Positions 1 through 5,405 of a DNA stretch of 6,742 nt are shown here, in pieces. This DNA is from Microcoleaceae cyanobacterium UBA11344. GTDB taxonomy: Bacteria; Cyanobacteriota; Cyanobacteriia; Cyanobacteriales; Microcoleaceae. Below the pieces are notes generated by a model. It was given only the letters and a program-made list of their open reading frames with translations. It was not told the origin of the DNA and ran no database searches. Position 1 is the stretch's first letter; each line of letters opens with the position of its first letter. The stretch is taken from positions 1 to 6,742 of the forward strand of contig DMYK01000279.1 of the NCBI GenBank assembly GCA_003483675.1, given 5' to 3'. The translations under genes were made by a program, and so were the position numbers.

Positions 1-863
1 GCCCTCCTTCCCCCCGCCGGAATCAAACGGTGAGAAAGTACGTGTGGTGCCAAATATTTCACATCATCAGGAGTCGCATAATCCCGACCCGCAATAAACG
101 CCAACGCCTGGGAAGCCCGGTACAAAGCCACCGCACCCCGGGGACTCACCCCCAGAGTAATCTCCTCATCTTCCCTGGTCGATCGCACCAAATCCACAAT
201 ATACTGTTTCAAAGACGCTTCTACCTTCACAGCCCCGCACAAACGGCGCAACTCCTGCACTTCTTCCAAAGAAATACAAGGCTGCAAATCCTCCACCGCA
301 AAACTATCAGAAAGCCGTTCCAACATTTGCAACTCTTCCAACTCCGCAGGATAGCCCAAAGTCAAAGACAAAGTAAACCGATCCATCTGGGCTTCTGGGA
401 GCGGAAAAGTACCTTGATATTCGATCGGATTCTGAGTAGCAATCACAAAAAAAGGCAGCGGAACATTCCGAGAAACCCCATCCACTGTCACCTGCTTTTC
501 TTCCATCACCTCCAGCAAAGCTGACTGAGTTCGAGGTGTCGCCCGATTAATTTCATCAGCGAGCAAAACATTAGCAAAAACTGGCCCTGGCAAAAACTCA
601 AACAGTCCAGTGCGAGGATTCCAAATATTAGTTCCGGTGATATCTGTCGGCAACAAATCGGGAGTGCATTGAATCCGTTGAAACTTACCATCTATTGATC
701 GCGCTAAAGACTTAGCCAACAGCGTTTTTCCCACACCTGGCACATCCTCTAACAGTGCGTGTCCCCCCGAAAGTACCGCTACAATCACCAAGCGAATAGC
801 ATCCGCTTTGCCGACAATAGTCTTGCCTAGATTTTGCTTGAGCCGCTCAATATGTTCTCTCAT
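1..863 (-). CDS. MoxR-family AAA+ ATPase, C-terminus cut by window edge
   Basis: MoxR AAA+ ATPases are cytoplasmic hexamer-forming chaperone-like ATPases that help activate or assemble partner proteins, often ones with VWA domains. Translating the minus strand from the ATG at 863-861 gives 287 codons with no stop before the window edge. Visible motifs are Walker A (PGVGKT, residues 42-47), Walker B (LLADEINR, 100-107), sensor 1 (ATQNP, 142-146), the arginine-finger-like LPEAQMDRF (155-163) and the sensor 2 segment VSPRG (239-243). Family members are usually slightly over 300 residues, so only a short C-terminal piece should be missing. The ATG is the only usual start before an in-frame stop at 884-882; a Shine-Dalgarno-like AGGG is present but unusually close to it. 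The gene lies about 190 bp downstream of ribF on the same strand, separated by a hairpin and tandem repeats. The specific substrate cannot be deduced. Family call is secure. Confidence 0.95.
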   Translation of the reverse strand, partial: MREHIERLKQNLGKTIVGKADAIRLVIVAVLSGGHALLEDVPGVGKTLLAKSLARSIDGKFQRIQCTPDLLPTDITGTNIWNPRTGLFEFLPGPVFANVLLADEINRATPRTQSALLEVMEEKQVTVDGVSRNVPLPFFVIATQNPIEYQGTFPLPEAQMDRFTLSLTLGYPAELEELQMLERLSDSFAVEDLQPCISLEEVQELRRLCGAVKVEASLKQYIVDLVRSTREDEEITLGVSPRGAVALYRASQALAFIAGRDYATPDDVKYLAPHVLSHRLIPAGGRR

Positions 864-913
864 TTCCCTGATTGCTAATTGCTAAATGTAAATCGCGATC
901 GCACGAGATTCTT

Positions 914-1000
914 CGCTACGCTCAGAATGACAACGCTACGCTCAGAATGACAACGCTACGCTCAGAATGACAACGCTACGCTCAGAATGACAACGCTACG
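914..1000. repeat. 20-bp tandem repeat, about 4.3 copies
   Basis: The unit CAACGCTACGCTCAGAATGA repeats perfectly with a 20-bp period between moxR and ribF. The tract is preceded at 904-913 by CGAGATTCTT, and the resulting 30-bp block 904-933 matches 25 of 30 positions of a block at 2458-2487 in the next intergenic gap. The two tracts therefore belong to one dispersed repeat family. No coding potential is apparent. Confidence 0.9.
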
Positions 1001-1003
1001 TTT

Positions 1004-1047
1004 AGATCCCCGACTCTCTTTGATCACATCTAAAAAGTCGGGGATCT
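1004..1047. terminator. 12-bp-arm hairpin between ribF and moxR (terminator or hairpin repeat)
   Basis: AGATCCCCGACT (1004-1015) and AGTCGGGGATCT (1036-1047) are perfect inverted repeats around a 20-nt loop. The hairpin begins 7 nt after the ribF stop codon on the minus strand, a position that suits transcript termination or 3'-end protection. On that strand it is not followed by a T tract; the T-rich stretch lies on the other side (1051-1065), so a classical Rho-independent terminator would point the plus way. It may instead be a mobile hairpin repeat. The loop contains GATGTGATCAAAGAG on the minus strand, a core shared with the dispersed repeat elsewhere in the window. Confidence 0.5.
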
Positions 1048-1054
1048 GGGTATT

Positions 1055-2302
1055 TTATTTTTTTAGCCGTTGCTCATTTAACACCCTTCTAGCAACATCA
1101 CAGTCTGCCTGAATTTGAGTTTTGAGAGCATCCAGATCAGCGAACTTTTGTTCGGGTCGTAAAAACTCCACCAAACTCGCACTCAAAGTTTGACCATACA
1201 AATCCCCACACCAATCTAACAAATGAATTTCGATAGTGGGTTGCTGGCCATCTACCGTCGGGCGACAGCCAACATTCATCACCCCATTTAGAATAGATAA
1301 ATCTGATTCTTGGTCTGAAATTAGAGTTTTAGGATTTTCCCACTCATAGGAAGAACTTTGATCTTTGATCCGAACGGCATCTCTCTTTGATAACATACTC
1401 GATAACATTCTCACCAATACTTGCACCGCGTACACGCCAAAACGCGGCAAAAACTTTGGGAGTGGTAACTCGATATTAGCGGTGGGAAATCCGATCGTCC
1501 TTCCCAGTCGCTGTCCTTCAACCACTGTCCCAACTAAACTGTAAGCACGCCCCAGCAACTGATTCGCTCTTTTGAGGTCGCCCGATGCTAGACTTTCGCG
1601 GATCACAGAACTGCTGATCCGTTCGCCTTCACCGCAGGTGTGGAGCCCTATGAGAGTAACATCAATGCCGTAGCTAGAGGCGATCGACTGCAAATCAAGG
1701 GCCGTTCCAGCCCTTCCCCGTCCAAAACGAAAATCCATCCCCACACTAATTCGACAGGCTTGTAGTTGTCGCACCAAAATTTGCTCGACAAACTCAGAAG
1801 CCGTCAAATCTGCTAATTCTCGATCGAATGGTAGCAAAACCAATTGCTCAACGCCCATTGCTTCTAGCAATTCTACTTTTTCTGACCCAGGCGTCAGCAA
1901 TTTTTTAGGTTGACCCGTAAAGAATTCTTGCGGGTGCGGATCGAATGTTACCACGGTTCCGTAGGGGCGTTCCACCCCATCAGAATCATAGCCAGAAACG
2001 CTTTTTTCCTCAGCCCTTATCCCCGTATAACCATCAAAATTATGATTCAGCAGCGCGATTGCAGGTGGCTCTGCTGGGTGATTATCCCAGGCTGGATCCT
2101 GTTCGCGAACCAAATTTTCACGATCACTAACAAGCGATCGCAAAGGCGACCCCGAAGCTGAAATATCCCGAGAATTTAGCCGTGCCGAGCGAGATAAAAT
2201 TGGCTGCACGACTTGACGATGCCCTAGGTGCAAACCATCAAAGTTTCCCAAGGAAACGGCAGTTGGAGTTAGAACAGCAGAACAAGAAGAAGTTACCCAC
2301 AT
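1055..2302 (-). CDS. ribF: Bifunctional riboflavin kinase / FAD synthetase, with two insertions
   Basis: RibF phosphorylates riboflavin to FMN and adenylylates FMN to FAD, using ATP, in the cytoplasm. The N-terminal adenylyltransferase part shows SLGNFDGLHLGH (17-28), TFDPHPQEFF (119-128), a DFRFGRGRAGT stretch (190-200) and ISSSVIR (229-235). The C-terminal kinase part shows the GFPTAN loop (271-276), GVYAVQV (289-295), NVGCRPTV (343-350) and IEIHLLD with the expected catalytic Glu358. The start is fixed: a TAA lies in frame two codons upstream of the ATG at 2302-2300. No clear Shine-Dalgarno site is seen. At 415 residues it is about 90-100 longer than usual. The excess lies between His28 and the TFDPHP motif (roughly residues 38-112) and between GVYAVQV and NVGCRP (roughly 297-338), both loop positions. 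All motifs outside them look intact, so the enzyme is probably active. The adjacent moxR and MBL genes have the same orientation. Confidence 0.95.
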   Translation of the reverse strand: MWVTSSCSAVLTPTAVSLGNFDGLHLGHRQVVQPILSRSARLNSRDISASGSPLRSLVSDRENLVREQDPAWDNHPAEPPAIALLNHNFDGYTGIRAEEKSVSGYDSDGVERPYGTVVTFDPHPQEFFTGQPKKLLTPGSEKVELLEAMGVEQLVLLPFDRELADLTASEFVEQILVRQLQACRISVGMDFRFGRGRAGTALDLQSIASSYGIDVTLIGLHTCGEGERISSSVIRESLASGDLKRANQLLGRAYSLVGTVVEGQRLGRTIGFPTANIELPLPKFLPRFGVYAVQVLVRMLSSMLSKRDAVRIKDQSSSYEWENPKTLISDQESDLSILNGVMNVGCRPTVDGQQPTIEIHLLDWCGDLYGQTLSASLVEFLRPEQKFADLDALKTQIQADCDVARRVLNEQRLKK

Positions 2303-2587
2303 ATATTAGATTTTGACACAGGAAAGGATGGTTTGCGATCGCGCGCGCAGAATTGAAAAATCGGGCGAGATTCATCGCAACGCGACCAATGACAACTATA
2401 AGACGCGACCAATGACAACTATAAGACCCACAGAAAGACCACAAAAAGAAGAGAGGGCGAGATTCTTCACTACGCGACCAATGACAACTATAAGACGCAC
2501 AGAAAGACCACAAAAAGATGCACAGAAAGACCACAAAAAGAATTAAGGCATCAAGATCAACGCGCCACAATAGCCATCACCAAACCA
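2303..2587. other. Intergenic gap, repeat-rich, no gene seen
   Basis: The 285 bp between the MBL stop and the ribF start contain the compound repeat described separately and a GCGATCGC site at 2335-2342. Open frames here are produced by the repeats and lack ribosome binding sites or recognisable protein features. No convincing ribF promoter could be picked out. Confidence 0.6.
2366..2541. repeat. Compound direct repeats: 24-bp unit x3 and 21-bp unit x3
   Basis: The 24-bp unit beginning CGCGACCAATGACAACTATA occurs perfectly at 2381-2404, 2404-2427 and 2473-2496. The 21-bp unit beginning CACAGAAAGACCACAAAAAG occurs at 2429-2449, 2498-2518 and 2521-2541. The two are joined in the same order twice, at 2404-2449 and 2473-2518, offset by 69 bp. 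Both 24-bp runs are preceded by a GGGCGAGATTC stretch (2364 and 2456), so larger blocks were copied and then diverged slightly. The 2458-2487 block is related to the tandem repeat next to moxR. Confidence 0.88.
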
Positions 2588-3487
2588 TCAGATAGACACA
2601 GAGGGCGATCGCACATATCCAGACAAACCGCTGTCAGGAGGAAGCAACTGTAGCGACAAACCTTCGCGCGCCATCAAACTGTTCGGGAACCTTTGAGCGA
2701 CTTGCTCACCCACCTGGTCAAGGAACTCATCATTATGCAGCGGGTCATGGTGAAAAATCACCAACTTTTTCACATTAGCCGCTTTTGCGAGCTTCACAGC
2801 TTCCTGCCAAGTCGAATGTCCCCAGCCGACCTTGCTAGTTTTCTCCGAGTAATATTCTTCATCGGTATAAGTAGCATCGTAGATCAGCACCTCAGCATCC
2901 CGAGCCAAATACAGCACATTTTCGTCCAAACAGTCTGGATAATGTTCAGTATCAGTCACGTAAGCAGCCGCGTACCCCCGCCAGTTAACCCGGTAGCCTA
3001 CAGCTTCCCCCGGATGGTTCAATAAAGCAGATTCCACTTTAATCTCCCCTAAATCCAGCGGTTGTCCCACTTCAAGATCATTAAATTTAAGGTCAGCACC
3101 CATAATTTGTAGAGGCACCGGAAAATTCGGGTGCAGCATCTGGTCGTTGAGACGCTGCTGGATAGTAGCTTTATTTGGAGCGATCGCACCATAGATATGA
3201 AAACGATTGCCCTTGATAAAAGCTGGGACAAAAAAGGGAAAACCTTGAATATGGTCCCAGTGAGAGTGAGTGAAAAACATATGAGCTTCTACGGGCATCT
3301 GGGACAGGAGAGATTGTCCCAAAACCCGCAACCCAGTACCGCCGTCGAAAATTAGGCGACTATCACCCACGCGCATTTCAATACAGGGCGTATTGCCTCC
3401 GTAACGAACAGTTTCAGCACCGGGAGACGCGATGCTGCCTCTAACGCCCCAGAAGTGAACCGTGAATTGGTTTTGCATACTAGACAT
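2588..3487 (-). CDS. MBL-fold metallohydrolase (RNase Z/PhnP-like branch)
   Basis: This is a 299-residue metallo-beta-lactamase-fold hydrolase, expected to bind two metal ions in the cytoplasm. The strongest motif is THSHWDHIQGF, giving His74, His76, Asp78 and His79. Further likely ligands are His158 (NHPG), Asp179 (VTDTEH) and a histidine of the FHHDP motif (246-247). The start of the protein (HFWGVRGS, then YGGNTPCIE and IFDGGTG) is typical of the COG1235-type group that includes PhnP phosphodiesterases and tRNase Z-like enzymes; no signal peptide is seen. The ATG at 3487-3485 is preferred over the one at codon 4 because AGGT lies 6 nt upstream of it. The substrate is unknown: cyclic phosphodiester or RNA cleavage are family possibilities, not deductions from this sequence. 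The upstream region holds the ATCAAAGAG array, whose first copy lies 14 bp from the start codon. Confidence 0.9.
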   Translation of the reverse strand: MSSMQNQFTVHFWGVRGSIASPGAETVRYGGNTPCIEMRVGDSRLIFDGGTGLRVLGQSLLSQMPVEAHMFFTHSHWDHIQGFPFFVPAFIKGNRFHIYGAIAPNKATIQQRLNDQMLHPNFPVPLQIMGADLKFNDLEVGQPLDLGEIKVESALLNHPGEAVGYRVNWRGYAAAYVTDTEHYPDCLDENVLYLARDAEVLIYDATYTDEEYYSEKTSKVGWGHSTWQEAVKLAKAANVKKLVIFHHDPLHNDEFLDQVGEQVAQRFPNSLMAREGLSLQLLPPDSGLSGYVRSPSVSI

Positions 3488-3787
3488 AGTTTTACCTGCG
3501 GTATGTAATCAAAGAGGCTCCGGCGATTCATCAGAATATGATATCAAAGAAATATCAAAGAGGGTTATCAAAGAGTATATCAAAGAGTATCAAAGAGTGT
3601 TGACATCTGGATCAGGGCTTTGCCGTCAAACCCAAGCTCGGCGACCGTATTGTTCTGATCCCTTGACGTGCAAGAGTTAATGCATGCCGATCAAATGCAG
3701 TATGATCTCAAAGAGTCTCAAAGAGATTATCAAAGAGATTATCAAAGAGTTTATCAAAGAGTGTTGGGCTTGCCAACTAAATAAAAA
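3488..3787. other. Intergenic region dominated by ATCAAAGAG repeats
   Basis: These 300 bp separate the MBL start from the mobile element. They hold the repeat array and about 100 bp of ordinary-looking sequence between its two clusters (3603-3705). A TTGACA at 3600-3605 and a TTGACG at 3663-3668 exist, but neither has a reasonable -10 partner on the plus strand. No small gene with a ribosome binding site was found on either strand. Confidence 0.6.
3501..3761 (+). repeat. Two clusters of ATCAAAGAG direct repeats, about 11 copies
   Basis: Copies or near copies sit at 3508-3516 (within GTATGTAATCAAAGAG), 3543-3551 (last base differs), 3554-3562, 3567-3575, 3579-3587 and 3589-3597. A second cluster has copies at 3707-3715 and 3717-3725 (CTCAAAGAG) and then 3729-3737, 3741-3749 and 3753-3761. 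Start-to-start spacing inside the clusters is 10-13 bp, close to one helical turn. Both clusters end in the same longer string, ATCAAAGAGTGTTG (3589-3602 and 3753-3766), so one was probably copied from the other. All copies point the same way. Confidence 0.88.
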
Positions 3788-3904
3788 TTACAAAGCTTTG
3801 CGTGAAAGCCCCGCGCGTTTACGCTCTTGATGAAACGCAGCGTGCAGCCTTTCCTGGGCGAGTAAAGTGTAAAGATTTTTCAAGGACTGCTTTTATTTTA
3901 TATC

Positions 3905-3946
3905 CACAATCATCTATAAATATGATACAATAACTCCATGATTGTG
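3905..3946 (+). promoter_or_regulatory. 9-bp inverted repeat covering the tnpB start codon
   Basis: CACAATCAT (3905-3913) is perfectly complementary to ATGATTGTG (3938-3946), which includes the tnpB ATG. The 24 nt between them contain a -10-like TATGAT (3921-3926). A transcript starting upstream of 3905 would fold so that the start codon is paired; one started from the internal -10 would lack the left arm and stay open. That regulatory reading is inference. The repeat could also be part of the element's left-end structure. Confidence 0.45.
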
Positions 3947-4321
3947 CGAGAGTTCAAGTTAAAAGGCAAGTCTCAGCAGTACCGGGTCATGGACGAAATT
4001 ATCCGTACAGCTCAGTTTGTCAGAAACAAAGCTCTCAGACACTGGATGGATAATCAGGGAGTTAAACTATCTGACCTCTATAAGCAATGTGCCATCATGG
4101 CCAAAGAGTTTGAATGGGCAGGTAAACTTAACTCAATGGCACGTCAAGCGATGGCCCAACGCGCCATTTTTGCTGTCCAACGTTTCTGCTCTAATTGCAA
4201 AGCTAAAAAGCCTGGAAAAAAGGGATATCCGCAATTCAAAAAGCACACTCGTTCCGTAGAATATAAGACTTCAGGTTGTCAGCTTTCTTCTGATAAAAGA
4301 TGTCTCACTTTCACGGAAAAG
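3938..4321 (+). pseudogene. tnpB: tnpB fragment (N-terminal 128 codons)
   Basis: TnpB is the RNA-guided nuclease of IS200/IS605 elements. It cuts DNA next to a short element-specific motif using an RNA from the right end of the element. The fragment begins MIVREFKLKGKSQQY and continues through AQFVRNKALRHWMD (residues 25-38), SMARQAMAQRAIFAV (66-80) and FKKHTRSVEYK (100-110), a cyanobacterial-style TnpB N-terminus. Homology stops at about residue 128 (LTFTEK). The frame stays open for 18 more codons, to 4378, but these are translated heptamer repeat. The RuvC catalytic residues and zinc-binding cysteines of the C-terminal two thirds (full length near 400 residues) are absent, so nuclease activity is lost. 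A remnant of the 3' end may survive at 4397-4445. Confidence 0.85.
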
Positions 4322-4328
4322 TTAATTA

Positions 4329-4395
4329 ATTACGAATTACGAATTACGAATTACGAGGGGATAATTCGGAATTCGTAATTTTTAATTCGTAATTC
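4329..4395. repeat. ATTACGA heptamer repeat forming an imperfect palindrome
   Basis: Four perfect tandem copies of ATTACGA (4329-4356) are followed, after a short spacer, by an inverted counterpart at 4368-4395 containing two AATTCGTAATT units. The whole could fold into a long AT-rich hairpin. It begins 8 bp after the last recognisable tnpB codon. Heptanucleotide short tandem repeats are a known feature of filamentous cyanobacterial genomes; this particular unit is read directly here and not matched to a named class. Confidence 0.8.
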
Positions 4396-4396
4396 T

Positions 4397-4445
4397 AAAC
4401 CGACCTCTACTCGTTGGTGGTGACATCAACAGGCAAGCCGACTGA
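4397..4445 (+). pseudogene. Possible 3'-terminal remnant of tnpB
   Basis: Between the heptamer palindrome and the right-end hairpin, one frame reads KPTSTR (4397-4414). A neighbouring frame reads GGDINRQAD and then TGA (4416-4445). Joined by a single-base shift at 4415 they would make a plausible TnpB tail, which in related elements ends just before the right-end hairpin. The stretch is short, so the call rests mainly on position. Confidence 0.35.
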
Positions 4446-4507
4446 TTGAACCAAGAATCCCCGTCGCTTTAGCGCGGGGAGTGTCAAATTAAGTTCTATC
4501 TAAATAA
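4397..4507 (+). ncRNA. Candidate omega RNA (reRNA) scaffold at the element's right end, with guide
   Basis: In IS200/IS605 elements the omega RNA is transcribed from the 3' part of tnpB through the right end, and its guide is the flanking sequence after the right boundary. The hairpin CCCCG-T-CGC / GCG-CGGGG (4459-4479, TTTA loop, one bulged T) and TCAA at 4484-4487 are intact. A guide would be roughly 4488-4507, running toward the start codon of the next gene at 4515. The 5' limit is unknown, and much of the scaffold upstream of 4397 may have been replaced by the heptamer repeat. Whether it is transcribed is unknown. Confidence 0.35.
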
Positions 4508-4514
4508 ACTCAAT

Positions 4515-5405
4515 ATGAATCGAGTCAAAAAAACTACAGTAAACCTGACTCCCTCAGTAGTGGAAGTGTCAGAGCGCAGGGAGCAACTTCGATCGCCCGC
4601 CCATTGCGAGTTGCTAGCAACAATCACAGAGGCTAAGGCTGTGAGGGAATATGCCTGGAACGATCGCACGTCTGCCCCCTCAGTAGCGAGAACCAGGGCT
4701 CGGCCCAGGGCTCTGCACGGCGTTGACTCCTCGGCCCCCGGAAGGCGATCGCCTGTTGTTTCTAGCACTTTTCTGAAGTGGCTGCTAGAGCGTTTGAGTC
4801 GATCGAAAAGCTGGGTAGCACTTTTGACAGTGACCGCAGTTTGGGGGTGGTGGAACGGTCAGTTGCTGAGTTCTACAGGTGTGGGGATAGTAATGATGCT
4901 ACTTGTTTACCGGGCACAGTCTTGGAATTGGCAATTGGTGCGATCGAAAGGCGAGCAATTTTGGGAGGGCCCGAACCGCCGCTTGGTTTTAGCCGTAGCT
5001 AGTGGCGGCATTGCTACCTTGGGAACTTACATGAGTTTTGCGATTTGGGCTGACTCCCAGAGCCTCTGGATGGCTGTGAGCGCGATTTGGCAATACGTGG
5101 GTACGATCGCCCTTGTCGCCCTGTTGCTACGGCAAGCGTTGAACCAGCGTGCCTCAAAAGATGAAGCGGTACTCGATCGCATCTTGGCCGATTTGACTGA
5201 TAGTGACCCCGTGAAGCGTTTGATAGCAGTGCGGCAAATCACCAATTTGGTGAATAATCCGGGGTTTGGCCGAGAGAGTTCGCTCAAAAGTTCGATCGCC
5301 ACATCCCACGCCGCCGAATGCTTTCGCCTGATGCTGAGTCGGGAACCTGAAGCTCTAGTCCGCAATGCCCTGCTCGAAAGTTTACAGGCTTTAGACACTC
5401 TTTAA
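4515..5405 (+). CDS. Multi-pass membrane protein with helical (HEAT/armadillo-like) C-terminus
   Basis: I do not recognise a named gene; the layout resembles a cyanobacterial family annotated as armadillo-type-fold proteins of unknown function. Residues 1-84 are polar, arginine-rich and probably disordered. Hydrophobic segments lie at about 99-115, 118-132, 157-178 and 185-206, suggesting four membrane helices; tryptophans are frequent (WGWWNG, 110-115). Residues 214-296 are charged and helical, with the string ADLTDSDPVKRLIAVRQ (225-241) typical of a HEAT-like repeat that binds proteins. The first ATG at 4515 has no good Shine-Dalgarno site and lies 27 nt after the mobile element's right boundary, so the native promoter and possibly the true N-terminus may have been disturbed. 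A start further in, before residue 84, is possible. The stop overlaps that of the convergent gene by 4 bp. Confidence 0.75.
   Translation: MNRVKKTTVNLTPSVVEVSERREQLRSPAHCELLATITEAKAVREYAWNDRTSAPSVARTRARPRALHGVDSSAPGRRSPVVSSTFLKWLLERLSRSKSWVALLTVTAVWGWWNGQLLSSTGVGIVMMLLVYRAQSWNWQLVRSKGEQFWEGPNRRLVLAVASGGIATLGTYMSFAIWADSQSLWMAVSAIWQYVGTIALVALLLRQALNQRASKDEAVLDRILADLTDSDPVKRLIAVRQITNLVNNPGFGRESSLKSSIATSHAAECFRLMLSREPEALVRNALLESLQALDTL
4744..4753. repeat. HIP1 palindrome GGCGATCGCC
   Basis: This is the one full HIP1 decamer. The octamer core GCGATCGC also occurs at 895-902, 2134-2141, 2335-2342, 2605-2612 and 3180-3187. Such density is a hallmark of many cyanobacterial genomes and supports the taxonomic reading. 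Confidence 0.9.

Larger units (their letters stand above)
3788..4487 (+). mobile_element. Degenerate IS200/IS605-type element (TnpB-only, internally gutted)
   Basis: The element is defined by a 5' fragment of tnpB and a canonical right end; no TnpA transposase is present. The right end has GAAT (4455-4458), a GC-rich hairpin (4459-4479) and TCAA (4484-4487), the same order as in IS608, where GAAT guides recognition of the TCAA cleavage site. The left boundary is less certain. By IS608 analogy I place it at TTAC (3788-3791), followed by AAAG (3805-3808) and a small stem with a TTTA loop (3815-3824), the same loop as in the right-end hairpin. The middle of tnpB is missing and a palindromic heptamer repeat stands in its place. 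The element cannot encode its own nuclease or transposase; movement would need proteins supplied from elsewhere. Confidence 0.75.

Noticed and set aside
30..524. 164-codon plus-strand open frame
   Set aside because: It is the antisense shadow of the MoxR gene, whose motifs are unambiguous.
2238..2570. 110-codon minus-strand gene upstream of ribF
   Set aside because: It overlaps the ribF start out of frame, and most of it is translation of the 24-bp and 21-bp repeats.
3501..3766. CRISPR-like array of ATCAAAGAG repeats
   Set aside because: Repeats are 9 bp with 1-4 bp gaps, far too short for CRISPR repeats and spacers, and no cas gene is present.
3501..3766. Iteron origin of a plasmid
   Set aside because: The spacing is suggestive, but no replication initiator gene is present, surrounding genes are chromosomal housekeeping types, and the same motif is dispersed elsewhere.
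3938..4378. TnpB-derived RNA-guided regulator (TldR-like)
   Set aside because: Such regulators keep the full-length fold with inactivated catalytic residues. Here two thirds of the protein is simply missing.
4496..4768. Minus-strand open frame opposite the membrane protein N-terminus
   Set aside because: It is antisense to the plus gene with no ribosome binding site or recognisable protein features. It was considered because the plus-gene N-terminus is itself weakly supported.
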